The notes: generated by a model from the letters alone, not told the origin. A stretch of 9,556 nucleotides of DNA from Azonexaceae bacterium (GCA_009469685.1 SSTA01000324.1:1-9556), one strand, 5' to 3'. Shown: positions 1 through 6,700, counted from the first letter of the stretch. A program made the numbers and translations.

Positions 1-413
1 CGGGCGGCGACGGCATTGCCGGCTTCGTCCAGGATCAGGAGAACCAGGGCTTCGCCTTGCTGGCCGCGGGCAATCGCCTCTTCCGGATAGAAGAGCCCCG
101 CATCGTCGAGTTGCTTGATCTGGCGCTTGACCGCCTCCTGCCAGTTGCGGGCGGGCGCCGGGGGTCGGAGGGGCTCTGCGTGCGGCTTCGGCGGCGCTGC
201 AGCGGGTTGCGGGCGCGGCGGGTCCGGCAGGATGAGGGGCGGCGGTGCGGGGAGCGGTGCGGGCGGCGGCGGGGGAGGCGGCCGCAATTCTGCCAGCAGC
301 GGCCGGGGAGCCGGAACGGCCGGCCGGGGCCAGAAGTCGGCCGCGAAGGGCAGCGCGTGAAAGAGAATGGACAGGGCCAGGGCCGCCAGCAGCCGGCGGG
401 AAACGGGAGTCAT
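1..413 (-). CDS. TonB-family energy transducer, C-terminus cut off by window edge
   Basis: The first 137 residues are visible; the gene runs off the left edge. Residues about 7-25 form a membrane anchor containing S15 and H19, the SxxxH pattern of TonB transmembrane segments. Residues about 27-88 are extremely proline-rich, with a run of seven prolines at 45-51, the periplasm-spanning stalk of the family. From about residue 90 the TonB C-terminal domain begins, with FYPEEAIARGQQGEALVLLI matching the family's YPxxA...G...V pattern. TonB proteins pass proton-motive force from ExbB/ExbD to outer-membrane receptors; no such partner is in view. The chosen ATG (413-411) has no Shine-Dalgarno sequence. 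An in-frame ATG at 452-450 is an alternative that would overlap the divergent ankyrin gene. A -10-like TATCAT lies at 472-477 on this strand without a convincing -35. The family call is firm; the receptor served is unknown. Confidence 0.87.
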   Translation of the reverse strand, partial: MTPVSRRLLAALALSILFHALPFAADFWPRPAVPAPRPLLAELRPPPPPPPAPLPAPPPLILPDPPRPQPAAAPPKPHAEPLRPPAPARNWQEAVKRQIKQLDDAGLFYPEEAIARGQQGEALVLLILDEAGNAVAA

Positions 414-450
414 GAGAGAATGGCGGCTGGCGGTGACGGCGAGTAAGGGC

Positions 451-1473
451 ATGAAGCGCAAAGTGGCGGCAATGATAATCGGTCTGGCCTTGAGCGGGCT
501 GCTCGCCCAGCCGGGGCGGGCCGGAGGGGCGTTGCCCGATCCGGCGGCCTTCGCGAATCAGATGGAACTCGGCAATGTCAGCAAGGCCGAGGACTGGCTC
601 GCGGCCGGCCTGCCGCCGGATTTCGAGGGCAGCCGGATCGGCAGCGGATTGCAGATCGGCGCCTGGGAAGGAAACCTCGAACTGATGCGGGTGTTCATCG
701 CCCATGGTGCCGACATCGATTACCGCAACCACATCGGCGAGACGGCGCTGTTGCTGGCCGCCTGGCGGGGAAAGATGGAGGCGGTCCAGTGGCTGCTCGA
801 ACGGGGTGCCCACATCAACGCCGGCGAAAAGCAGTGGTCGGCCCTCCACTACGCGGTCTTCGCCGGCCATGGGGACATCGCCCGCCTGCTCATGGAGCGC
901 GGCGCCGACATCAACGCCCGCAGCACCAATGGCTCCAGCGTCCTGATGATGGCGGTGTACGAGGGGCGGGAGGACATGGCCCGGCTGCTGATCGAGAAAG
1001 GGGCCGACCGCTCGGTCAAGAACGACTGGGGGGATGGCGCCCTGGAATGGGCCATGCGCAGCAACAACCTCAAGATCGCCCGCCTGGTGACCAGCCCCGA
1101 CGAATTCAACGTCGCCGTCGCCCAGCCCAAGGCCACCTGGGGCGAACCGCGGCGTTCGCTGCGCTCGTCTCCGGAGCTGGAGGAATTGCTGCGCATGCGG
1201 GAAACCCTCAGCCAGCGGAAGTTTTCCACCCAGACCATAGACAACCGCATTGCCGCCGAACGGGCGCGCATCGTCCGGGCCGAACTCAGTCGGGAAACCC
1301 CGCCGCCGCGGGCGGCGACCCTGGAAATTTCAGCCAGCCGCAAGGATCCCAAGCAGCAGTCGGCCAATATCGTCTATGACGACGCCGGCAAACCCCAGGG
1401 CTACAAGGTGCCGCCGGCCACCTTCACCGGCCAGCCGAAAATGCCGCCGCGGAGCCCCGCCAAGACCTACTGA
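451..1473 (+). CDS. Exported ankyrin-repeat protein
   Basis: This is a 340-residue protein with no recognised enzyme domain. Residues 1-25 look like a Sec signal peptide: MKRK, a hydrophobic core at 6-19, then a probable cleavage after the alanine of GRA at 23-25. This points to the periplasm. Residues about 63-215 hold four clear ankyrin repeats and a fifth degenerate one. Each repeat ends in a GADID/GAHIN/GADIN/GADRS-type turn (86-90, 119-123, 151-155, 184-188), with helices such as ALHYAVFAGHGDIARLLMER. Such repeats bind partner proteins. The C-terminal 125 residues are charged, predicted helical at about 240-280, and end in a Pro-rich tail. I chose ATG 451 for its signal peptide. In-frame ATGs at 367 and 412 would add a charged extension before the hydrophobic core; no start has a well-spaced ribosome site (TAAGGG is only 1-2 bases away). 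The binding partner is unknown. Confidence 0.85.
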   Translation: MKRKVAAMIIGLALSGLLAQPGRAGGALPDPAAFANQMELGNVSKAEDWLAAGLPPDFEGSRIGSGLQIGAWEGNLELMRVFIAHGADIDYRNHIGETALLLAAWRGKMEAVQWLLERGAHINAGEKQWSALHYAVFAGHGDIARLLMERGADINARSTNGSSVLMMAVYEGREDMARLLIEKGADRSVKNDWGDGALEWAMRSNNLKIARLVTSPDEFNVAVAQPKATWGEPRRSLRSSPELEELLRMRETLSQRKFSTQTIDNRIAAERARIVRAELSRETPPPRAATLEISASRKDPKQQSANIVYDDAGKPQGYKVPPATFTGQPKMPPRSPAKTY

Positions 1474-1479
1474 GGCGCT

Positions 1480-2289
1480 TCACCCGCGTTTGCGGGCGGC
1501 TTCGTAGAGCGGCATCACCTCGGGCAGATGGCGTTGGATTTCCTCGATGCGGTTCTTGCCCGCCGGGTGAGTCGACAGCCATTGGGGCGGCGCGCCCTTG
1601 GCCGAGGCCCCCATCTTCTGCCACAGGCTGACGCCGGCCCGCGGGTCGTAGCCGGCTCGGGCCGAGAGGTCCAGGCCGACCACGTCGGCTTCCGATTCGT
1701 CGTCGCGGGAGAACTTGAGGTTCAGTAGATTGCCGCCCAGCTGGAAGGCGCCGGTATATTTGCCGCCGCCGATCAGTTCGCCCAGGATCGCTGTGCCGAT
1801 ATTGGTCAGCTGGGCCTTGGCCACCCGCTCGCGGGCGTGTTCGCGCAAGGCATGGGCGACTTCGTGGCCCATCACGATGGCGATCTCGTCGTCGGTCAGA
1901 TGCAGGGTATCGATCAGGCCGGTGTAGAAGGCGATTTTCCCGCCCGGCATGCAGAAGGCGTTGAGATCCTTGGAACCGATCAGATTGACTTCCCATTGCC
2001 AGCGATCGGCTCGCGAGTTGTATCGCTCGGTAAAGGGCAGGATGCGCTTGGCGATGGCCCGCAGGCGCTGGACCTGGGGATGGTTGTCGGGCGCCAGGGC
2101 GCCCTGGGCGGCAGCCTGCTGCTTCAACTGGGCGTACTGCTGGCCGGCGGCCTTTTCCAGTTGATCGGCGGGAACCAGCTTGCGGATCGTCGACGCCTTG
2201 CCGACGTCGACCCCGTCTTTCGGCCCTTCGGCGAAGGCTGACGAGGAAAAGGCGGCGAGGGCGAGAACGAGGGCGGGAATACGTTTCAT
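1480..2289 (-). CDS. M48-family zinc metallopeptidase, exported
   Basis: This 269-residue protein has a signal peptide (1-20, MKRIP...SSSAFA, then EG) and should act in the periplasm. The zinc site is complete: HEVAH at 142-146, with E198 in the ESEAD segment (198-202) as probable third ligand, fitting the M48 HExxH...ExxxD pattern. Two further family signatures are present: NAFCMPGGKIAFYTGL (110-125) just before the active site, and STHP (239-242) followed by a helix ending at the C-terminus. M48 proteins of this size, such as LoiP and BepA of E. coli, degrade or quality-control envelope proteins. No lipobox cysteine follows the signal core, so a LoiP-type lipoprotein is not supported, and the long TPR tail of BepA is missing. 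It lies convergent with the ankyrin gene, 6 bases apart. There is no visible Shine-Dalgarno sequence, but a promoter lies just upstream (2320-2348). The family is sure; the substrate is not. Confidence 0.93.
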   Translation of the reverse strand: MKRIPALVLALAAFSSSAFAEGPKDGVDVGKASTIRKLVPADQLEKAAGQQYAQLKQQAAAQGALAPDNHPQVQRLRAIAKRILPFTERYNSRADRWQWEVNLIGSKDLNAFCMPGGKIAFYTGLIDTLHLTDDEIAIVMGHEVAHALREHARERVAKAQLTNIGTAILGELIGGGKYTGAFQLGGNLLNLKFSRDDESEADVVGLDLSARAGYDPRAGVSLWQKMGASAKGAPPQWLSTHPAGKNRIEEIQRHLPEVMPLYEAARKRG

Positions 2290-2319
2290 GGCGGACAGGT
2301 CAGGGGCGCAAAGGTGGCC

Positions 2320-2348
2320 ATCATAACGGGGACTTCGGGGGACGTCAG
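2320..2348 (-). promoter_or_regulatory. Sigma-70-like promoter for the M48 peptidase gene
   Basis: On the minus strand CTGACG (2343-2348, 4 of 6 to TTGACA) is followed after exactly 17 bases by TATGAT (2320-2325, 5 of 6 to TATAAT). Transcription would start near 2313, giving a leader of about 24 bases before the ATG at 2289. The element sits in the 67-base gap after the response-regulator gene, so the peptidase can be expressed separately from the upstream operon. No strong terminator hairpin separates the two genes, so read-through is also possible. Confidence 0.5.
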
Positions 2349-2356
2349 CCCGCGCG

Positions 2357-2977
2357 TCAGTGTCCGCCCTGCTCCAGGGCGACTACGGCCTTGACCAGGT
2401 CGGCCAGGGTGCGCACGCCCATTTTCTCCATGACCCGGGCCCGGTGGGCTTCCACCGTCTTCATGCTGATGTCGAGTTCGTCGGCGATCTGCTTGTTCAG
2501 GCGGCCGGCCACCACCAGGCGCAGGACTTCCGCCTCCCGCGGCGTCAATTGTTCGAGGCGGTGATTGAGGGCGGTATCCCGGCTGCGGCGGGAGGCGAGT
2601 TCGGCATCCAGCTCCAGGGCCCGCCGGATTCGCCCCAGGAGATCGGCGTCGTTGAACGGTTTTTCGACGAAGTCGCAGGCGCCTCGGTGCAGGGCGGCCA
2701 CGGCCATGGGAACGTCGCCATGACCGGTGATGAAGACGATGGGCAGCGTGGACCCGAGCGCGTCCAGGCGTTCCTGGAGTTCCAGCCCGCTCATGTCCGG
2801 CATGCGCACGTCGAGGACCAGACAGCCGCGCATGCCGTCGTGGCGAGCGGCAAGGAAGGCCGGGGCCGACGGGTAGGTGGCGACGGCGTAGCCTTCGCCT
2901 TCGAGAAGCCAGGTCATGGAGTCGCGCATGGCCTCGTCGTCATCGACGACGTGAATCACCGGAGCGGTCTTATTCAT
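2357..2977 (-). CDS. FixJ/NarL-type two-component response regulator
   Basis: This 206-residue transcription regulator has a full-length receiver domain (about 6-120). The acidic pocket is D12/D13, the phosphate acceptor is D56 (LVLDVRMPDMSG), and the conserved switch residues are T84 and K106 (EKPF). A short linker leads to a LuxR-type helix-turn-helix domain (about 140-203), with LTPREAEVLRLVVAGRLNKQ followed by the recognition helix around SMKTVEAHRARVMEKM (171-186). This is the FixJ subgroup, which usually pairs with PAS-containing kinases. Its ATG overlaps the kinase stop codon by 8 bases (ATGAATAA) and has a strong GGAGGAG site inside the kinase gene, so the two are translationally coupled. 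Phosphorylation by that kinase is the obvious input. The lrgAB operon's own control region is a likely target, though that is inferred from position only. Confidence 0.95.
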   Translation of the reverse strand: MNKTAPVIHVVDDDEAMRDSMTWLLEGEGYAVATYPSAPAFLAARHDGMRGCLVLDVRMPDMSGLELQERLDALGSTLPIVFITGHGDVPMAVAALHRGACDFVEKPFNDADLLGRIRRALELDAELASRRSRDTALNHRLEQLTPREAEVLRLVVAGRLNKQIADELDISMKTVEAHRARVMEKMGVRTLADLVKAVVALEQGGH

Positions 2978-5357
2978 GGGGCTCCTCCGCGGGCAGGGTG
3001 AAGCGGAAGACGGTGCCGCCCCCGGGATGGGGTTCGGGCCACAGTCGTCCCTGGTGGAATTCGATCATCGAGCGGCAGATGGCGAGACCGATGCCCATGC
3101 CGTCCGGCTTGGTAGTGTAGAACGGTGCGAAGATCCGTTCCAGGTCGTCATCCGCCAGGCCGTGACCGCGGTCGGCGACCGCCACCTCGACGCTGCGTCC
3201 GTCGGCAAGGCGTGCGGTCACCGCGAGGCGTCGGGCACCGGCCGGCGTGGCGGCCATGGCCTCGATGCCATTCTTCATCAGGTTGAGGAGCACCTGCTCG
3301 ATCATGATCCGGTCCACGACCACCCGGGGCAGGCCGTCCTCCAGTTCGACGGCCAGTTCGACCCCGATCTTGCGGGCCTCGATATCGGCGAGGGCGCGGG
3401 TCTCATCGATCAGGTCGGCGAGGGCAACGGGTTCCCGGCGCGGTTCTTCCTTCTTCACCATGTCGCGCATGCGGCGGATGATCTTGCCGGCCCGTTCGGC
3501 CTGATCGGCGGCTTTGTGCATGGCGGCGAGGATGTCCTCGATGCGGGGGTTCCCTTCGGAGAGCCGCTTGATGCAGCCGGCGCAGTAATTGGCGATGGCG
3601 GAGAGGGGCTGATTGAGTTCGTGGGCCAGGGACGAGGCCATTTCGCCCATGGTGATGAGCCGCGAGGTCTGCTCGAGGCGCTTCTGCTGCTCCAGGGTCA
3701 CCTCGTCCAGGTGCTTGCGCTCGGTGATGTCGGCGGCGATCTGGACGCGTACCGTGCGGCCGTCGACCCAGCGGATCGCCTGCTCATGGACGTGATACCA
3801 GCGGCCCGAAAGGTTGTGGCGCAGCTCGCCATCGTAGAGTTCGCGCGGGAGCGTTTTCGCATCCAGGGCTGCCGGGTCGACCGCCAGATCGTCCGGTGCC
3901 GGGCGACAGGCCGCCGTCACCGTCGCCGAAGAACGGCCCACCGAATCGTGACCGAAAATGTTGCCGAAGGCCCGGTTGGCGAACAGGATTTCGTCGCTCC
4001 TCGCGTCGGTGACGTGGACCGCCGCGTCGAGACCGTCGATCACCGTTTCGAAGCGCTCGTGGGCCTGTTCGAGTTCGACCCGGGTCCGTTTGGGCTCGGT
4101 GATGTCGTTCATCGAGGCCATCCAGCCGATCTGCTTGCCCTGGGTGTCGATGAGGGGAGAGAAGTAGAGCCGGACATCGAAGCGCTCGCCGGACTTGTTC
4201 ATGATCCGCATTTCGAAGCCATTGGGCGGGGCGCGGCCGGCCAGGGCGGTATCGATATTGCGCTGGAGTTGTTCGGCTTCTTCCGGCGGCCAGTAGGGAT
4301 AGGGCGGGGCGACGCCCACCAGTTCCGCCTCCGAGAATCCGGTCATGCGGCAGAAGGCGGCATTGACGAAAGTGATCCTCCCTTCGAGATCGACGGCCCG
4401 CAGCCCGGTCAGCAGCGACTGGGACATGGCTTGGCGGAAGGCGTAGGCGGCCCGCAGTTGCTCTTCGGTGGACGCCCGGTGTTCGGCGTGGCGCCGCAAC
4501 TGGAACAGGGTGGCGGCGGCCAACAGGGTGAGGACGCCGATCAGGACGGCGGGAACATACGGCAGCCACGCTCCGCCGGAGCGGTAGGCGGCCACGTTGA
4601 GTCCGAAGCGGGTATCCGCAAGCTCGAGATTGATCGCGCCAGCCAGGCGTCGGTCGGTGGGTTTGACCGAACTGTTGGCGAACACCTCCCGTTGGGTGTC
4701 GTCCACCAGGGAAAGGTGGTAACGGGCGCCAAACCAGGCGGGCAGCGATGCGCGCATCAGACCGTCGATGGCGATGGGCGCGACGAAGGCCCCCAGATCG
4801 CTGCTGCCCCGTTGAACGGGCTGGATGAGATCGGTAGACTGGGGGGCGCCGGATTCGACATAGTGGGTGCCGAAGCGCTGGCGCCGCAGGCGCAGGGCTT
4901 CCTCCAGGGAAGCGCGCCTCACCCCGGTGAGTTCGTCTCCGACGAAGGTGACGGTGGCCTCGCTGGGAGCGACCCACTCGACCTTGCCTTCCGTGCTCAC
5001 CCAGGCGATCGCGGCGATTTCCGGATTGTCGCGCACGTAGCGGGCGGCCCGGACCTGGAAGGATTCGTAGTCGAGGCGGTCGAATTCCCGGTCCCGCGCG
5101 AGTTCCGTCAGAAAATCCTGATGCGCCCTGACGCGGCTCTCGATGGTACGTTCCGCCCAATGCATATCCCCCTCGAGGGCTCCCAGTGCCGTATCCCGCT
5201 CACGCCACTGCAAGAGCCCGGTGATCACCAGCATGGCCACGGCGAAGACGCCCACGGCCAGATAGGGCGCGGTCCACAGCCAGGGGCGCCGTGGGGAGCG
5301 GGGAGGGGGCGGGGTCAGCATGGATTCATTCTTGGCTCGCAAGGCTCGGTCGGCCAT
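2970..5357 (-). CDS. Membrane PAS-PAS sensor histidine kinase
   Basis: This is a 795-residue inner-membrane kinase. TM1 lies at about 28-50 and TM2 at about 264-284, enclosing a periplasmic input region of roughly 210 residues that looks Cache- or CHASE-like by layout only. Two cytoplasmic PAS domains follow: about 305-425, ending in GWMASMNDITEPKR, and about 433-548, ending in VQIAADITERKH. Each ends with the DIT-E-K/R signature that leads into a signalling helix. The dimerisation/phosphotransfer domain has H579 in SLAHELNQPLSAI. The ATPase domain has N692/N696 (NLMKNGIEA), DRGHGL (729-734), FAPFYTTK (743-750) and GMGIGLAI (753-760). All catalytic boxes are intact. The H box and FixJ-type partner resemble the FixL/DctS class. 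The ATG at 5357 has a weak TTAGGG 9-10 bases upstream; ATG 5321 (residue 13) is an alternative. The gene starts 42 bases after lrgB, with no terminator between. The ligand is unknown. Confidence 0.94.
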   Translation of the reverse strand: MADRALRAKNESMLTPPPPRSPRRPWLWTAPYLAVGVFAVAMLVITGLLQWRERDTALGALEGDMHWAERTIESRVRAHQDFLTELARDREFDRLDYESFQVRAARYVRDNPEIAAIAWVSTEGKVEWVAPSEATVTFVGDELTGVRRASLEEALRLRRQRFGTHYVESGAPQSTDLIQPVQRGSSDLGAFVAPIAIDGLMRASLPAWFGARYHLSLVDDTQREVFANSSVKPTDRRLAGAINLELADTRFGLNVAAYRSGGAWLPYVPAVLIGVLTLLAAATLFQLRRHAEHRASTEEQLRAAYAFRQAMSQSLLTGLRAVDLEGRITFVNAAFCRMTGFSEAELVGVAPPYPYWPPEEAEQLQRNIDTALAGRAPPNGFEMRIMNKSGERFDVRLYFSPLIDTQGKQIGWMASMNDITEPKRTRVELEQAHERFETVIDGLDAAVHVTDARSDEILFANRAFGNIFGHDSVGRSSATVTAACRPAPDDLAVDPAALDAKTLPRELYDGELRHNLSGRWYHVHEQAIRWVDGRTVRVQIAADITERKHLDEVTLEQQKRLEQTSRLITMGEMASSLAHELNQPLSAIANYCAGCIKRLSEGNPRIEDILAAMHKAADQAERAGKIIRRMRDMVKKEEPRREPVALADLIDETRALADIEARKIGVELAVELEDGLPRVVVDRIMIEQVLLNLMKNGIEAMAATPAGARRLAVTARLADGRSVEVAVADRGHGLADDDLERIFAPFYTTKPDGMGIGLAICRSMIEFHQGRLWPEPHPGGGTVFRFTLPAEEPHE
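2982..2988 (-). promoter_or_regulatory. Strong Shine-Dalgarno sequence for the response regulator
   Basis: GGAGGAG lies inside the last codons of the kinase gene, with the GGAGG core 6 bases from the regulator ATG. It fixes the regulator start and supports coupled translation across the ATGAATAA overlap. Confidence 0.8.
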
Positions 5358-5399
5358 CCGGTAAAACCCTAACCCCGACCTTTCCGGCCGATGCCGGCG

Positions 5400-6119
5400 T
5401 CAAAGCAGCCAAGCCGCCAACGCCGGAACCGCCAGGGCGGTGAACACGCCGTTCAGACCCATGGCCAGGGCGGCGAAAGCGCCGGTTTCCTCGTCGATCT
5501 GGAAGGCACGCGCCGTGCCGATGCCATGGGATGCCACGCCCAGGGCAAAGCCGCGGACCGCCGGGTCGCGGACGCGAAGCCGGTCGAAGAGGGGGATGGC
5601 AAGCACGGCACCGAAGATCCCGGTGGCGATCACCAGCACCGCGGTGAGCGAGGGGATGCCGCCGATCTGTTCTGCCACGCCCATGGCAATGGGCGTGGTG
5701 GCCGATTTCGGCGCCAGGGACAGCACGGTCGGCCCGCTGGCCCCGAGCCAACGTCCGACCGCCACCGCCGACAGGGCCGCCGTCAGGCCGCCGGCCAGCA
5801 ATCCGGCGGCGATGGGCAGAGCCAGGGCGCGTACCCGCCGGATCTGGGCGTGGAGCGGGACGGCCAGGGCGACGGTGGCGGGTCCGAGCAGAAAATGGAC
5901 GAACTGGGCGCCTTCGAAATAGGTGGCGTAGGGAGTTCCGGTCAGCAGCAGGAGCGCGACGAGGACGGCGACCGCAAGGAGCACCGGGTTGGCGAGGGGA
6001 TGCATGCCGGAGCGCCGATAGAGCCACAAGCCACCCTGATAGGCCAGCAGCGTCACGGTCAGGCCGAGGAGGGGCGAGGCCGCCAGGTAGACCCAAAGGT
6101 CGCTGATGCGGGGGGTCAT
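5400..6119 (-). CDS. lrgB: LrgB-family membrane protein
   Basis: This is a 239-residue, almost wholly hydrophobic protein with about six or seven membrane segments. Family hallmarks are all present: PLANPVLL (41-48), FLLGPATVALAVPL (76-89), SLAPKSATTPIAM (134-146), GVASHGIGTARAF (194-206) and ALAMGLNGVFTALAVP (217-232). LrgB/CidB proteins act with small LrgA/CidA holin-like partners. They were described in Staphylococcus as modulators of murein hydrolase activity and lysis; related pairs in Bacillus subtilis (PftAB) and plant plastids transport pyruvate or glycolate. Which role applies here cannot be read from sequence. The ATG forms a 4-base ATGA overlap with the lrgA stop and has GGGAG 7 bases upstream (6127-6131). 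An in-frame extension upstream to 6440 overlaps lrgA completely and is rejected. Length and motifs are complete. Confidence 0.94.
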   Translation of the reverse strand: MTPRISDLWVYLAASPLLGLTVTLLAYQGGLWLYRRSGMHPLANPVLLAVAVLVALLLLTGTPYATYFEGAQFVHFLLGPATVALAVPLHAQIRRVRALALPIAAGLLAGGLTAALSAVAVGRWLGASGPTVLSLAPKSATTPIAMGVAEQIGGIPSLTAVLVIATGIFGAVLAIPLFDRLRVRDPAVRGFALGVASHGIGTARAFQIDEETGAFAALAMGLNGVFTALAVPALAAWLL

Positions 6120-6466
6120 GTCGGTTCTCCCGGCGTGGGCCGGCAGGCCATCATCACGCCGGCGGTGACCGCCAGGGCGGCAGCCGTGCTGAGCATCAGG
6201 GCGACGAGGAGCGGCAGCCACTCGTCGGCGACCCGGTGCAGATGGACGACGATTCCCGTTCCCGCCGGCACGAAGAGGAGCGAGAGATGCTGAAGCAGGG
6301 TCTGGCTGGTGGTCTGCAGGTTCGCCGAGGCACCGCCGCGCAGGGTCAGGGCGAGGAAGAGCAGGAGCATGCCGAGGACCGGGCCCGGCAGGGGAAGTCC
6401 CAGACCACGGGCGATCGCCTCGCCCACGAGTTGGAAGCATAGGATTTGGGTCAAGGCACCCAGCAT
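6116..6466 (-). CDS. lrgA: CidA/LrgA-family holin-like membrane protein
   Basis: This is a 116-residue protein with about four membrane segments. The family signatures are PLPGPVLGMLLLF (25-37) and LSLLFVPAGTGIV (61-73), the latter matching the near-invariant LLFVPAGVG segment. LrgA/CidA proteins were likened to phage holins because of their size and topology, and form a unit with LrgB. I start the gene at ATG 6466, which has GGAG 7 bases upstream (6474-6477). The frame stays open to a TTG at 6511, but that has no ribosome site and would add a non-conserved tail. The symbol is by family: LrgA and CidA cannot be told apart here. It is the first gene of the probable lrgA-lrgB-kinase-regulator operon, and its control region is shared with the divergent 945-residue enzyme gene. 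Confidence 0.92.
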   Translation of the reverse strand: MLGALTQILCFQLVGEAIARGLGLPLPGPVLGMLLLFLALTLRGGASANLQTTSQTLLQHLSLLFVPAGTGIVVHLHRVADEWLPLLVALMLSTAAALAVTAGVMMACRPTPGEPT

Positions 6467-6473
6467 GGCGATT

Positions 6474-6477
6474 CTCC
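6474..6477 (-). promoter_or_regulatory. Shine-Dalgarno GGAG deciding the lrgA start
   Basis: GGAG inside CGGAGA, 7 bases before ATG 6466, selects this start over the upstream in-frame TTG at 6511. Confidence 0.75.
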
Positions 6478-6494
6478 GGAAGACGATGGGGGTG

Positions 6495-6523
6495 AGTGTA
6501 TTGATTACCAAATTGCAGATAAA
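6495..6523 (-). promoter_or_regulatory. Possible weak promoter for the lrgAB-kinase-regulator operon
   Basis: On the minus strand TTTATC (6518-6523, 3 of 6 to TTGACA) and TACACT (6495-6500, 4 of 6 to TATAAT) are 17 bases apart. Initiation near 6488 would leave a leader of about 22 bases to the lrgA ATG. The poor -35 fits a promoter that needs an activator. The direct repeats at 6537-6566 would then lie at about -50 to -79, a usual place for activator sites. This is a by-eye match in AT-rich DNA, so chance is a real possibility. Confidence 0.3.
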
Positions 6524-6536
6524 GCTCTAAGCAGTC

Positions 6537-6566
6537 ATTTGATTGTGTATTAAATGTATTTGATTG
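6537..6566. repeat. Perfect 9-base direct repeat with 21-base period, possible operator
   Basis: ATTTGATTG occurs at 6537-6545 and again at 6558-6566, with a 12-base spacer, so both copies face the same side of the helix two turns apart. A related TATTGATTA lies at 6499-6507. Inside the spacer TGTATT (6546-6551) is also repeated at 6555-6560. The repeats sit in the AT-rich stretch between lrgA and the divergent fusion gene. A dimeric response regulator is a plausible binder, but nothing in the sequence proves binding. Confidence 0.5.
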
Positions 6567-6593
6567 CCCCAGGGCTGGCCCGCAATGCCCTAC

Positions 6594-6606
6594 GGCACCC
6601 GGTGCC
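6594..6606. repeat. Short inverted repeat GGCACC-C-GGTGCC
   Basis: Two perfect 6-base arms surround a single central C, about 95 bases before the fusion-gene ATG. The loop is too short for an RNA hairpin, so if functional it is more likely a dimeric operator for the rightward gene. Six-base arms in GC-rich DNA arise often by chance. Confidence 0.3.
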
Positions 6607-6689
6607 TATTTCCATGGCATTTTCTATCCGTATCGACTAGATTGAAGCCTTGGCTTGCCCGCAGGAAGCGCGGGACCTCGGCCATCTTC

Positions 6690-6694
6690 AGGAG
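6690..6694 (+). promoter_or_regulatory. Shine-Dalgarno AGGAG of the fusion-enzyme gene
   Basis: AGGAG ends 6 bases before ATG 6701. It decides that start over the open frame reaching back to a TTG at 6650, which has no ribosome site. Confidence 0.8.
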
Positions 6695-6700
6695 AACGGC

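Larger units (their letters stand above)
6467..6700. promoter_or_regulatory. Shared divergent control region between lrgA and the fusion-enzyme gene
   Basis: These 234 bases are the longest non-coding stretch in the window. Positions 6501-6566 are only about 29% G+C by hand count, in a window that is otherwise clearly GC-rich. The right half returns to high GC and carries a 13-base inverted repeat (GGCACC-C-GGTGCC, 6594-6606). I found no convincing sigma-70 promoter for the plus-strand gene; a TAGATT at 6638-6643 lacks a usable -35. Confidence 0.6.

Noticed and set aside
1483..1496. Hairpin CCCGC-GTTT-GCGGG between the ankyrin and M48 genes as a terminator
   Set aside because: The stem has only 5 pairs, has no T-tract on either side, and lies inside the M48 coding end.
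2976..5372. A 798-codon open frame on the plus strand opposite the histidine kinase
   Set aside because: It mirrors the kinase gene almost end to end. Its translation is low-complexity Gly/Asp/His/Arg-rich with no domain, as expected opposite a high-GC gene, whereas the kinase frame has every catalytic box.
5384..5397. Hairpin CCGGC-CGAT-GCCGG between lrgB and the kinase as a terminator
   Set aside because: It is followed by AAAGG on the minus strand instead of a U-tract, so it should not stop transcription of the proposed operon.
5391..6293. A 300-codon plus-strand open frame opposite lrgB
   Set aside because: A hydrophilic, Gly/Arg/Gln-rich translation opposite a clear LrgB sequence; a shadow of codon bias.
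6120..6440. Upstream extension of the lrgB frame to 6440
   Set aside because: It lies wholly inside lrgA and reads as Arg/Pro-rich sequence without homology. ATG 6119 has a good ribosome site and starts the family's usual N-terminus.
6501..6565. TTGAT half-sites (6501, 6539, 6560) as FNR/CRP-type boxes
   Set aside because: None has the ATCAA partner at the 4-base spacing these palindromic sites need.
6537..6566. The direct repeats as a true LytTR binding site
   Set aside because: Spacing fits, but ATTTGATTG and its complement do not match the described LytTR base pattern, and no LytTR regulator is in the window.
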